This document shows positions 11,291-22,477 of a stretch of DNA of 64,000 nucleotides, one piece after another. The stretch comes from Gyromitra esculenta (lineage: Eukaryota; Ascomycota; Pezizomycetes; Pezizales; Discinaceae). The notes under the pieces were generated by a model, which saw only the letters and a program-made list of their open reading frames with translations, made no database searches and had not been told where the DNA came from. The stretch lies in the NCBI GenBank assembly GCA_038503075.1, contig JBCAML010000018.1:62001-126000 (forward strand), read 5' to 3'. The position numbers and the translations under genes are program-made. The stretch's first letter is position 1. Each line of letters begins with the position of its first letter.

Positions 11291-13524
11291 GTTGTATACT
11301 ATAGCGGAGGATTTGAAGCCTTGATTTCATAAATAAACTGCACGAATTTCAAGACGTACCATATGACTTTTATACGTAATCCCGGGTGTATGCATTTCGT
11401 GGATCGTGATAGTGACTCTCCTCCACAGGATATTGATATATCTATGTTATTTTAAATACCGAGTTAGGTATTATTTATTGAACCTATTAAATGGTCGCTT
11501 ATTGACCGCTTAGCCGCGCACGGCCTATCTTGTACTCCTTATTTCCTAACGATATCTTCCCTCGTCGCGCGTCCTTTCCCTCTTATTATCTTTCCGTCCC
11601 CCCCTTTCTCTTACCAACCTGAACACACCCTCAGCATCGCGGTGGAACCACCTTCCGATAAATATCACCTTTCCTCTCCTTACATCTCTTATTTGACTGA
11701 CTGAGAGCGGGATGATGGGGGAGCGGGGAGCCGAGAGAAGGGTGGAGGGTGATGCAGAGAATAGGGTGGAGAGTGGAGAGCAGAGTGATATATGGATATA
11801 GATTAGTAGATATAGAGAATTGACGCTCCATTCGCCTCATAGAAGCAGCGTTACAGGAGCGTGACCTTGGTGCGTTTACCGGAGTTCGCCATTTGTGGGG
11901 CCAACGAACGTGAATTGCAAGTAAAAAGTGCAGAGTGGACGAAGTTTGGGTTCAAGGAGGAGTGGAGTCATGATGGAACATATCAAGAGAAGACAAAGGA
12001 GTAGGTATACCGCACCGATCCTAATCCTTCTGGATGTACGTGATATGTCCTACGTCATATGATCATACAGAAGCGGGAATCGATCCGCACCCAGTGCATA
12101 TATATGTAGAACTGGGTGTATTGGACGTACTGGGCGGTTGGACGCATCGCAGCCACGCTCCTATCAAGCTGTTCTTCCGAAGCCTATGAACCTATGTGAT
12201 GTTGTCAATTCTTTAAACCTCCTAATCTATATGCATATGCATATGGCTCTCTGCTCTTATCTCCTCTCCCCCACCCGCTCTGCTCTCCGGCAGTTGAAAA
12301 TACAGAGCGATTTAACTTGCACTAATGCCTGATTCGGGGGCAAGCTGTGGGTTCTGTGGTCAACTAGATGTGACGAGTCTAGTTAGATTAGCGATATATA
12401 GGTTAATTGACAATGCTAGAGTACAGTGAATTTCCAAGAGACTGATCTGACATCCTAACCATAGGACAGGAACAAGGTATGTCCGGGAGAGTTCCCTAGC
12501 CCGAGAAGTGTTCAGCGGCCTCAGCGAAGGGTTTCGCCCCCCGCTACATCAGGAACAGGTTTCGTTTGCTCTTGCTCGTCCAGCTGTAATGCGCGAGAGA
12601 CCAAGAGCCCAGACACTTAGTGCTCCAACAGCACAGCACGATTCTCGGTTTCTCTGGTTATTGTAGGATTTAATCTTTAACTCTGATGTCCACAGATCCA
12701 GAGCATTCTGCGATCCAATCCGATGATAAATTCCGCCAAGCCATCAGCAGAGGCCTATATCACTGCTATCTCTACATATTAAGGGGCTTGACCGATTGGC
12801 ATAGGCCTGGGCAAACCCCACGCCCATAACTCCCGAACCCAGTCCCCAATACTTGAACCATACCCCCAGCCATCGGGCCGACCTACCATCCCCACTTTTT
12901 CACCATCGTAATTATTCCGGCCTAGCATTTGGAAAATATACTCCGACAAGGCTGACACGAATCAAGCTGAAACGTGACCTAGCCTCTACTCTTGACCGAC
13001 AGGATGTAATATAAAATTTAAACCGATATAAACGCCATTATGATCGCCGCCGCAGACGGAAGAAGTGGAGGATTGGCCCAAGCGAGACAGTAAGCACCTT
13101 GTTTTAGTGCGATACAATTATTGTCCCACCATGCAACTGCCTGCAAACCCTAAAGCTTTTAATCCTGCGTGTAACACAACTCTAAATTAACGGCCGTGTA
13201 ACCAATTCCATGGTTGAGCAATTTCAGTACCCTGGGCATATCGAGAGCTGATCTCTAGGTACGGCACTCGACGGGTCGCATCACCGTCGGCCCTCACTGC
13301 CGTGGGCTTGGTGCTGGGAGACAATGGGTTTCTGGATTGATATCGACTGGACGTGGAGGTCGTAGGGCCAATATCTCCGGTGATTTATCTCGAAATAGCA
13401 TGCGATAGGCTTGTGCGTACGACATTTTTACTGATATAAGAGTAGAAACCTCCGCCTCTCCCCAAATCCAATTCCTCATCATCGCAAACTCTCCCCAGAA
13501 TCCTCAAGATATACCGTCCTCAAG
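11291..13524. other. Intergenic region with a relic repeat
   Basis: No gene is supported. A CT-rich tract lies at about 11520-11630. The block at about 12095-12305 is a relic of the repeat family found at 34918 and 37895. The AA9 gene promoter should lie in the last few hundred bases, but no distinct element was recognised. Confidence 0.5.
12095..12305 (+). repeat. Relic copy of GTAC-rich dispersed repeat
   Basis: Shares with 34950-35165 and 37930-38120 a sequence of blocks: ACGCTCCT, an AATTCTTTAAACCTCCTA-like segment, a TATATGCATATG-like segment and a TCTCC-CCCACC-GCTCTGCT end. It is preceded by a GGACGTACTGGGCG motif also found in the larger copies. It carries no coding frame and looks strongly diverged. 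Confidence 0.55.
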
Positions 13525-14376
13525 ATGAAAGTCTTCCCAATTGCGCTCATCCTCAGCGCCGCGTTTGTAGAGCAAACCCTTGCCCACTGTAAGCCCCATC
13601 CGTTCACAATATCTGCCGTATCCTAACCAGACTCAGACCGTTTCTTCAAGTTCATCAACGGTGGAAATGTCGGCGGCGAATACGTCGACATCCGTAAAAG
13701 CACAAACTACAACTCTCCTGTCACTGATCCAACCTCACTCGACATGAGATGCAACGTTGGTGGGCAAGCCAGTGCCGCCACCACCGAAACCATCTCCGTC
13801 ACCGCAGGCTCAACAATCGGTTTCCGTGCCGATGGCGCAGCTTCGCATCCGGGTCCGTTCAACATCTACATGGCCAAAGCACCCAAAACAGCATCTCAGT
13901 ATGACGGGTCTGGCACTGAATGGTTTCGTGTATGGGAGAAAGGGGCGACTTTCACTAGCGGTGCTATCACGTTCGATACCAGTTCGTCTCACCCCCACCC
14001 CCCAATCCAATGCTCCCATACTAACGAGCTGTAGGCTCCATCGACCACACGTTCGTCCTCCCGAAATGTCTCCCAAACGGTGACTACTTGGTCCGCATCG
14101 AACATATCGCCCTGCACACGGCTAGCTCGTACGGTGGTGCTCAGTACTACATCTCGTGTGCCCAGATCACGGTCACGAACGGTGGCTCTACTACGCCTAC
14201 TAATAAAGTAGCGATTCCGGGAGTTTATACAGGCTATGAACCGAGTATCTTGATTAATATCTACTACCCTGTCCGTAAGTTGGTCCGTTCCGGGTGCATG
14301 TGTGCGTGTGTATGTGCTAACTTATCGAGCAGCTACGAGTTATACGGTTCCGGGGCCGCCTATCTTTAAGTGCTAA
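13525..14376 (+). CDS. AA9 lytic polysaccharide monooxygenase
   Basis: Four exons (13525-13588, 13637-13981, 14035-14274, 14333-14376) give a 230-aa secreted copper enzyme of the AA9 (former GH61) family, which cleaves cellulose or related glucans oxidatively. A 20-residue signal peptide ends just before His21, which becomes the N-terminal copper ligand of the histidine brace. The second copper histidine is H92 in SHPGP. H164 in IALH and the QYY motif (Q173, axial Y175) complete the usual active-site environment. Cysteines at about 60 and 178 can form the usual disulphide. The C-terminus YTVPGPPIFKC is typical. No cellulose-binding module or GPI anchor follows, so it is a single-domain enzyme. 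The first acceptor is ambiguous between 13630 and 13636; 13636 gives the better fit. Confidence 0.92.
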
Positions 14377-16671
14377 ATGGATGTGGGTTGATTCGGGATA
14401 AAGAGCTGCTATGGGGAGTAGGATAGCTAGCTCCAATGTGGGATTTTTGACGAAGATTCTGTTCTGCAGGTGCGGAGTAGATTCATATAGGTGATTGCGC
14501 GTTTCTTGTATTGTCTGTTTATCAAAATCTAGAATAGACATGATCGATATAGACATAGAGCTTGATACAAATTGACCCGAAGTTTAAGAATTTTATAGAC
14601 CCTCGTATAGTGCATACTTTTAGAGCGCCTGCTGTATACTCAAGTTCATTCATTTCCATTCGAGTGTTTGCATGACAGGGTTAGGGTTTACTTGACAACC
14701 CTATGATAAATGAAACAACCTTGTATGGATGCTCCTATCTCTAATAATCTAGACATTTAAATTGTTCGGTCGTGAGAGGTACCGTTTCGTGGTCTGTACA
14801 AATATGGCAGTGACTCAGAGTACGGGCGATGAGCTTTGAATAGAGTTTGTGTCCCCACCAGAATGCCCATGACTGTTTAAGTAATAGCGAGATGGCGAAT
14901 GTATTGCGGTAACAGCAATCCTAATCCTTGATATAGAAATAATGCTCGTCAACAAAAAATTCAGTCCCGTTATCCTTCATACGCTTCTCAACCAACTGAT
15001 CGCAGACTGGTATTTCTGTGTCGGACCGCGCGCAGCGAGGGTATCGACCGAGCAGTGTCGCGTGTGGGCATTGAAATAGATCACGAAGCTCGCTTCGGCT
15101 GCCTGATCCTCAAGCCAGAAAGTGGTCAGTAATATGTTGGCTGTGTGGCTTCGTTGGTTTAGGTAGCTGTAGTTTTCGACGCAGGTAGTGTGTTGCCTCG
15201 TTGCGGCGATTGTTTCCTGGATATTCACAAACCAATGGTGTTGGTTCTGCTAGGCCCAGGGTGAGATAGTTTTCCCACCCCAAACATTGTTGCTGACAGC
15301 AAATGAAAATTGGATTTGGAGGGGTAGTATTTAGCTTTTGCTGATCGATAGTAATAGTTTGTGAGCGAGGTGGTAGAGAATTATCACAATGAGAAAGGTG
15401 AATAGGTTTACAGCACTTATTACTAGAAAATTTAAACACAGGGGAAAAACGTCTCTAGTCGGTATCTCTTCTATTCCGATTCGGCGATCTCTATTTATCG
15501 TTTATACAACATAGCTAATAATTCTCGATCTCCAGTTGCGCGGTTTGCTTAGATAGTGAGATCTCCAGAGGATGGTGTTATATCTATTTTAGTATGGAAA
15601 GTAATGACATCAGATACTCCGATCTTTCCAATAAAGAAAAAGAAGTACCAAGATTCCCTTGTTCAATACGGTACGTCAGTTGCGCCAGGTTAAGAATCGG
15701 ATTTTCTACCGCTATTTGATACAAAACCCACCCACTTGCTCTCAGTATGCCGACGAAGGAGAAGGGAACAAGAGCGCTTTCCCGAGGAAGATACACGGAA
15801 GTACTACTGTGATGATCATATAGTACTATGGGATAAACTGCAACGCTGCCTTCTGTCGCGGAAGCTAACGCTGGCAGCGGTGTAGGAAATCGTTTCACAT
15901 CTCGTCACCAGTGAATCTGATATAGAACCTTTACTGCATCAGCTTTTCGAGCACGAACGTATTAGCGTTTACGCTCTCAGTGAGTGCACGTGCACACTTG
16001 GGTTTGCTTGTAGAAGAAGCGTTGACATGATGTATTATTCTAGAATTCGAAGACCTGCTAATCCATTGGCGAATTGGAGTTACTGTGGACTCTGCGTTTT
16101 ATTGAGTTGTGTGCTTGAAGTCTACGAGTCAAGAATATCATGTTTATGGGGGGGCGGGGGAGGGAAATATGTCTGGCCTAAAGGTGGTTAATATTCCAGG
16201 GAAAACGACTACTTCAACTCCTTGAGGTCTGACAATGGCATGAGGACTGAAATAAGGCGAGACTCAATGGCTATGGGTGGATAGCAAGCTCATCCATCGG
16301 CCAGGTTCGACGATTGAAAGACACAATGGATCACTTGGTCAGCACAACTGCCTGTTTGCGCTATACAGCAGATTTCCAGTGTCCGTAAGGTAGAAACCAA
16401 CATTCAAGATTACATCCGAGAAAATAGTCCGGGGAGAAACACTTCCCAACAGAAGAAACAAACAGCCATAACTATCAAGAAAATTCTAGTGCACATTAAT
16501 ACGTAGGTGGATTCCCAAGCAGATTAAAAACCACTCACGTATCCACGCTGCCCACGCTGCCCGCCTTGCCCACCCCGACCCTGTTGCCCGTCCCATTTCA
16601 ACCCCGCTTACCCCCCACCCCTCCTACCTGGTGTACTCTCACCTCGTCTATACGACTAACTCTGTCCTCCT
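14377..16671. other. Intergenic region, no supported gene
   Basis: No convincing gene. A G-rich run (seven G, then five G, then three G) at about 16149-16165 could form a quadruplex. The right end is downstream of the RG-rich end of the next gene. Confidence 0.5.
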
Positions 16672-19600
16672 TTACCATTCACCGTCGTCCCACTCGCCCT
16701 CTTCGCTCTGCTCACCCTCGCCCCAGTCACTATCTCCGCCTCGTTCACTTGGTTCCTCCCGTGCATCCAATGCACTCTCACCCCGGCCATTCCACCCGCC
16801 TCGGCCGCCTCGGCCGCCTCGTTCGATCCGTCTACCACGCCCATCTTGACCCATCTGGCTCCGTCCACCCCGTTTGCTCGGCACACCTCTACCTCGTCCA
16901 TACGACTGGCTCCCTTCGCCTTCACTCCGCACACTGCCGCCCCACTCACTCCCTCCCCCTCGTTCACTTGGTACACCCCCGCTGACCCACTCACTCTCAC
17001 CTTGGCCATTCCATCCGCCCCGTCCACCCCGCACGGCTCTTCCGGCTCTTCCGACTCGCTCACCCCGACCACTCCCTCTGTCTGGTGTGCCCCTACCTCG
17101 CCCACGCGGCTGACTCCGCTCCCTTTCACTCCAGTCACTCCGTTCACCCCGCTCGCTCCACTCACTGCCACCCCACTCACTTTGCCCACTTTGCCTGCCC
17201 TCGCCCCAATCACTCCTTGTATCTCCTTTACTTGATTCACCGCCACCGCCCCGTCCGCCCCGTCCGCCCCGTCCAACTCTTCCACCCCGTTCGCCTTCGC
17301 CCCGCACGTTTCGTCCCCCCTGTCCACCACGCCCCTCATTTCCGCCGTATGTCGGTCGCACACGAGCCCTAAAGTTCCCCCTCGATCCGCGACCCCTGTC
17401 TTGAAACACTGAAAGCTTAAAATTTCGACCAAAGACGCGAACCTCGTGTGGTATATTTGACCCTTGGTGGAAGAATAGAATGGCAGTTTTATGCGATAGC
17501 ATATGTAGAGGATTAGAAAACGCATGGCGGAGATCTGGATTCTGCTTATGTAACTCTTCTTCAAGTTTGTCGACAGTGGTTTCCTGATTTAGATACAGGA
17601 TTCGTTTCTGCCACGTCCTATCAGGCTTCCATCTCTCCTGGGTTCCTTGATTTGGTTGCTGGCCCGTCGGGTTACGGCTTTGTTCTGGTATCTACATGTA
17701 GAGTAAGTGATGAGTACAATATAATGGGGTATAAGTGGGTGTGGGCGCTAACCGGTTCTTCATGATTACTCCTGGATGGTTGGACGGTTCTTCTCACCTG
17801 TTCCCCAGAGTCACTTACGACCGATTCTTCATAATTGTTCCTGGGTTGTTGGAAGGTTCCTCTTGCTTTTCCCACAGGGCCTTTTGCCATCCATTCTTCA
17901 AAACTGTTTCTGGGTGGTTGGAAGGTTCCTCTCGCTTGTTTAGTAGAGCCATTTGCTGGCGATTCTTCACGATTCTCCCCGAGTGGTTGGTAGGCCTCTC
18001 GTGCTTGCCCCACCGAATCTTCTACTGCTGGCTGTTCATGATTATTCCTGGATGACTGATTTGTTCCTCCTACTTGTCCAACAGAGTCTTTTGCTACCAA
18101 CTCTTCATGGTTGTTCCTGGGTGGTTGGTAGGGCCCTGGTGCTTGCCCAGCAAAGTCTTTTACTATCGAATATGCTGCTTGTGTCCAACCAAGCGATGCC
18201 TATAACCACATACATCAACCCACAATAATAAAATAAACGCCGGGCTCAGCAGGTGTTCAACTTACTTCTAGTTGGCTCAAGAGTAGCTGGATTTCTGGGG
18301 GTATATTTTCGGTGCAGCGCCGCTGGTATGCTGCAAGCATCACGCTCTTGACAAGCTCCATCTCGTCGAGAAGATCGGGGGGAATACGTGCGTCTTCGAA
18401 CGAGTTGTTGTACGTAGCCCGGAGGTTCTGACGGGAAACACAAAACACCTCTTGAGCTGCAAGATGAGCCCTGCACAACTCATCCGTAACTGACTTCTGC
18501 GTGCCTTCCATAAAACGCTGGCTGTATTCCCTGAAGAGCTCGATATTATGAAGAGGGCCATGATATTCTTTATACCGTGCCTCGATACTGTTCCTAATAT
18601 GCTGATCTGCCTTCGAGCGAACGATGAAGCATGGGATCTTGAATTCCCTACAGCTTCGGACAATTTCGCAGTCCGTCTCCAAGAAGCGATCTCCTATGGC
18701 CAAAATGACTATGTCGAATACAAAGAGGGCTTGCTTGGTGAAGTACTGCTGATGGGAGACACGTTGGGTCCCTGCCCCGGGGATGTCATACCACACAGTC
18801 CACGGACGTGGCGGCTGCTTGCCCGGATCAGGGTATCGGCCAATCTCGAGAGTTGTCTCCGTATGTCCCACTGCCGCGGCGCCGGTGTCACCCTCAGTCA
18901 AATTGAGGAATGCATTTATCAACGACGATTTCCCAGTGCCCGAATTTCCGACGACGGCGAAATGGAAGTTACTGGGATCGTACTGGACTTTCTCCCGGGC
19001 TTTATTGTACTCCTCCTCGGTCGGTAACTGGGCAGCTTGTACGTTACTGGGAACACTTGCCTGCTCTTCGTTGGCGATCTTGGTTTGGGCAGTAGACTCC
19101 TGGAGCTCTCGCTCCCTTAGTTTGGCTATTCTCTCCTGAAGTTCTTGCTCTCTCTGCTTAATTATTCTCTCCTGCTCTGCCAACGCAGCCTCTAGCTTTT
19201 TCTGACGTCTCTCCTCCTCACCAAGCGTCCTCACCTTTTCCCGCTGGCGCTTCTGGTACTCCCGGTACACCTCCGCTTTTCGTTCCGATTCCGCTATCAC
19301 CTCCCTTAGTTGTGCTCTCCACTTTCTGAGTTCTCTAATCCTCTCCTCCTCGTTCGTACACTCTTCCTCCTCCTCCTCCTTCGAATTCCCCTTCCCCTTC
19401 CCCTTCCCTTTTTTCTCTTTCTTCTCTTTCTCTCCTTTCTCTTTCTCTCCTTTCTCTTTCTCTTCTTTCTCTTTCTCTTCTTTCTCTTTTTGCCTTTTGT
19501 ACATTTCTTCCGCGTCGCGCGACGTATCGTTCTCCCGCGGTGGTGCTCGGGTGAAAAACGAAACAATTGCTCCGAGTCCGGCTGCGATGAGGGCACCTAG

Positions 19601-19893
19601 AATGCCAGACATCACCGAATCTGGGGGATATTAGATTTGCGGATCGATTCCGAAGCCAAGCCTTACAGCAGTCGCTACCAATTTTTTTTGAAAACGAGGA
19701 GAACCTACCGAAAGCTAGTATGCTTATATCACCTGCCAAGGGCACGAACGTTAGCACTTTTTGTAGTTCCGGAATTCTGGAGCCTTGTATGTTAGTTCCA
19801 GGCCCACCTCTTGCTAAAATCCCAACTCTCAGATAATCTCCGATCGAGAATGCCAAGGCTGGATGCCTGAAAGTGGGGCTGGTGCAAGAAAGA
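16672..19893 (-). CDS. IRG-like GTPase with 23-aa repeats and RG-rich tail
   Basis: Minus-strand exons 19620-18266, 18199-17753 and 17691-16672 join in frame across 66- and 61-nt introns. They encode about 937 aa counted from the ATG at 19612. An upstream exon (about 19878-19709, intron 19708-19621) continues the frame and carries no ATG, so the true start may lie further right. Layout: hydrophobic segment (about 3-22); Lys/Glu-rich coiled coil (about 35-185); GTPase domain with P-loop GNSGTGKSS (about 222-230), switch region, DIPGAG (G3) and RSKAD (G4, about 332-336). The spacing and the FIVRSKADQ stretch match interferon-inducible (IRG, p47) GTPases rather than Ras or septins. Six 23-aa repeats and an Arg/Gly-rich tail of over 200 residues follow. 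A membrane-linked GTPase is inferred; function in fungi is not established. Confidence 0.85.
17753..18157 (-). repeat. Six tandem 69-bp (23-aa) coding repeats
   Basis: Within exon 18199-17753 of the IRG-like gene the protein repeats a 23-residue unit of the form DSVGQARGTFQPPRNNHEE plus four variable residues. Five complete units and one cut by the 61-nt intron can be counted with no length variation. Conserved positions are a Gln/Lys at 5, Gln at 11, Asn at 15-16 and Glu-Glu or similar near 18-19. The arrangement points to unequal crossing over. Confidence 0.85.
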
Positions 19894-19999
19894 TGTAAAT
19901 AAGTGGGAAAGGTAGCAGGTCAAGCGATCTTGAACTAGTGGGACATTCTCAGCTTTCCGGAATCGGAAAGTTTATGTGGTGGCACAGTTAGTTTGCTGT

Positions 20000-20425
20000 G
20001 GTGTCTATACGGGATATGCCCTGAACGAAGTGAAGGGCTATGGGGGTAAGGAAAGAATTAATCTCAATGCTGATTGGTCAATCGATCTGACCAGTAAATC
20101 CTGACTGCCACCCTCCAAGAACAAGGATGAGAGGCCTAACCTAATATCAGGACTTCAAAAGTATTGTGTATAAAGCATTGTGTAGGACGCCACCGCGAAG
20201 CGGTGGCCATAGGAGCGTACTGGGAGGGATATAACGCCGCGTAGCGGCGTGAGACCACGACTGCAAGCTTTCACAAGCTTATTAAAGCTCACGACCCCCA
20301 GTGTTCTGAGTACACAAGATATAGTTCTTCATTCAGGGCATACGACCCCCTACAGGGCGACAGGGCTAGGTCTAGTGAGGCATATCACTAGATAATGGAT
20401 TCCTATGGGGATCGTCTCCAGCTTG
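20000..20425 (+). repeat. Dispersed non-coding repeat, copy 1 (most complete)
   Basis: Contains two strong triloop hairpins (GCCACCGC-GAA-GCGGTGGC at 20189-20207; CGCCGC-GTA-GCGGCG at 20235-20249). A conserved block follows with ATTCAGGGCATACGACCCCC and CTACAGGGCGACAGGGCTAG. An inverted copy of the block start (TATGCCCTGAACGAAG, 20015-20030) faces CTTCATTCAGGGCATA at 20327-20342, so this copy has near-terminal inverted repeats. Related sequence occurs at 24285-24515, 25010-25215 and 47100-47215. No protein is encoded. Confidence 0.65.
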
Positions 20426-20587
20426 TCAATTTAGGCAAAGAACGAACCTGGAAGCACCTATCGGACGGCAAGATTTCCCTGTACCACCAAGGAATCCAGC
20501 AACAGGAGACTAGGCTGCAGTCGCCTAGGAGCGGATAGAAGATGGGTTACCTGGGAAAACAGGTGTTCAAGTAATATACCGATGTGC

Positions 20588-20813
20588 TACCAGGGTAAGT
20601 CTGTGGACAGGTGGCGGTGCAGCTCGTTTCCTAAGTGACTCAAGCTCGTTCGGATTTCATCCTTTTGTGAGCTAACTTTCTTTAATATTTAATATTAGCA
20701 CTCTTGGTTCGTTAGGGCCTTTATCAGATCCCTCAGGGAGTTATGGAGGCCTAGGCGTAGAAAGCTGACATCTCTTACTCGCACCGCCACCTGCCCACAG
20801 ACTTACCCTGGTA
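20588..20813. repeat. Palindromic unit P1 (33-bp arms)
   Basis: Arms at 20588-20620 and 20781-20813 are inverted copies differing at one position (A/G). The arm begins TACCAGGGTAAGTCTGTGG. The inner spacer is about 160 bp with no coding frame. First of four palindromes lying end to end. Confidence 0.85.
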
Positions 20814-20820
20814 TCCGTAG

Positions 20821-21062
20821 TACTACGGGTGTAGGGGTAAATATGACAAACTGTGGCGTACCTTCTCCGACTTCTCAACAATCATATATCCTCAGCATCA
20901 ATACAGTTATCAATTTCTATTTGATATAGTATCTAGAACAAAACTTACTTTGCATTATTACAACTATTTTCATGATCGGGCTAGGAATATGGTTTGTATT
21001 TTGTGTTATCGAAAGCAACTTCTGTGCCACAGTTCTCGTCATTTACCCCTACATCCGTAGTA
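20821..21062. repeat. Palindromic unit P2 (about 42-bp arms)
   Basis: Arms start at 20821 (TACTACGGGTGTAGGGGTAA) and end at 21062 (its inverted copy, GGG replaced by GGA). Similarity continues inward through an AACTGTGGC block. It starts 7 bp after P1 ends. Confidence 0.8.
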
Positions 21063-21070
21063 GTCGTGAA

Positions 21071-21181
21071 CCAGGGTACGAACCTGAAAACATGGGTGGT
21101 GAATTTGTATGGCAAAATATCCGTGCACCACTCCGTCGCATACAAAGCCACACACCCCATATTTTCAGGTTCATACCCTGG
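21071..21181. repeat. Palindromic unit P3 (31-bp or longer arms)
   Basis: Arms 21071-21101 and 21151-21181 (CCAGGGTACGAACCTGAAAA against CCAGGGTATGAACCTGAAAA) differ mainly by C/T changes. An inner TTTGTATG/CATACAAA pairing extends the stem. It starts 8 bp after P2. Confidence 0.8.
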
Positions 21182-21188
21182 CTCACGA

Positions 21189-21402
21189 GTGCTCTCGAAA
21201 TACGGCCTAGCTATGACCCGAGCTAAACTTAATATAGTACTGAATGTGGCGGAAGATAGCTATGCAGAGACTCGTCCTGCAACTAACTCCGTCGGATTTG
21301 TGAGGCTACGTGGCTCATGTAGAAAGCGAGACTCAGAATGGCTCTTTTCAGTTCCATATTAGGTTTAGTTCGGGGCATAGCTGGGCCGTATTTCGAGAGT
21401 AC
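21189..21402. repeat. Palindromic unit P4 (47-bp arms)
   Basis: Arms 21189-21235 and 21356-21402 match at about 42 of 47 positions, the differences being mostly transitions. The arm core is CTCTCGAAATACGGCC. It starts 7 bp after P3. Confidence 0.85.
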
Positions 21403-21580
21403 ATACGGTATGTCGATATCTACGTAGTAGGCCGTTAGGACGCTCTGTCTACCCGTGCACACCGGCTACTAGAAATGCCAAAAAAAACCCTTCAAGTCCG
21501 TACCCGTATTAGCTACATGCAGCGAGACGTTGCTATTTCTAGCACCAACCTTAACAAAATACAGTGAAAAAAGAGATATT

Positions 21581-22477
21581 TCACTCGTCGCTCTCGGTTC
21601 CGTTCTCTATTAATTTTTCCACCACCGTCTCCCAATATTGCTCCTCTGTTACTGTCACAATGTGTTCCATGAAAAGTATCACAAATTCAGTATTTGGTTC
21701 TGACGAGCAGAATTTCCTTAGCACCGAAAATTCCTTCTTATTCCGTAACGTAAGCCACATTATCCCATCAGCTGTCCACACCATCAAGAAAGTGAGGTCC
21801 CCAAAAAGCCCATCGCTACCAAATCCTGCCGGGCGCTTTTCCCGGGACATGTTGAGGAACGTATCGTATCCGCCTTTAACTTTCATCCCCGCGATCAACC
21901 CTCCTTGAAATTTCCACACTCCACGAACAGCAGGGTAGTAACGGTGGCCTAACATATTCATGTTTTCACATCCTTGTCTTAGGACACTGGCTGTGAACCA
22001 TAGCGCTTTCCGATCTTTGAATATATCATCTTCCATCATAGTCGCGAGAATCAGATCGTCTCTTTCCCACTTTCTCAGCGCCATTTCTCTTGGGGCACAT
22101 ATTGTGCCGATAGTGAGTGCGACGAGGTGTTTTGGCCACTTGCGAGTATCGATAAGCGTTTTAGTGATCCGTGTGATGCCACCAAGATACTTTTCGTCGC
22201 TGAGAGATCGGGGCCAGAGATGGTCCGAGCCATGGCGACGGCATTCGGTGACAATTTCCTTGGGAAGGTTGAAGTAGTAGCGTTTCTGGGACGCAATGGA
22301 TGTTGACGGATTCAGGGCGGAAAGCGGGTATCTTCTAGGCAGAGATGTAGGAGTAATGTGGGGAAGTTTGGAGAAGGTTGGACGGAAGATTGTCATTCGC
22401 TTCATCGGCATATATTTGTATAGAAAGGGTGTGGGCAAAGTTGGCAAACAGAGAGGATGCTTCCTACACGTTTCCAC
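21581..22477 (-). CDS. Orphan protein with presequence-like N-terminus
   Basis: A single open frame of up to 298 aa; later in-frame ATGs (for example the MPMKRM start near 22408) may be the real start. I do not recognise a family. The first about 70 residues are rich in Arg, Lys, Ser and Pro with almost no acidic residues, as in mitochondrial presequences. The body is rich in Trp and aromatic residues (HLWPRSLSDEKYLGG, MVWTADGIMWLTLRNKKE) and ends in an acidic tail. Codon use and the long uninterrupted frame suggest a real gene. No membrane segment is obvious, and mitochondrial targeting is inference only. Confidence 0.6.
   Translation of the reverse strand: METCRKHPLCLPTLPTPFLYKYMPMKRMTIFRPTFSKLPHITPTSLPRRYPLSALNPSTSIASQKRYYFNLPKEIVTECRRHGSDHLWPRSLSDEKYLGGITRITKTLIDTRKWPKHLVALTIGTICAPREMALRKWERDDLILATMMEDDIFKDRKALWFTASVLRQGCENMNMLGHRYYPAVRGVWKFQGGLIAGMKVKGGYDTFLNMSREKRPAGFGSDGLFGDLTFLMVWTADGIMWLTLRNKKEFSVLRKFCSSEPNTEFVILFMEHIVTVTEEQYWETVVEKLIENGTESDE

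Noticed and set aside
12060..12090. GGATCGATTCCCGC on the minus strand, tRNA T-arm-like
   Set aside because: No cloverleaf can be built from the flanking sequence.
14676..14696. GGGTTAGGGTTTA telomere-like motif (also at about 7697 and 22503)
   Set aside because: Only one or two units at each site; not a telomeric array.
16566..17372. Several long plus-strand frames rich in Pro, Ser, His, and a second minus frame of 302 codons (16656-17564)
   Set aside because: All come from the low-complexity RG-rich tail of the IRG-like gene. Only the frame continuous with exons 18199-17753 and 19620-18266 fits the splice joins.
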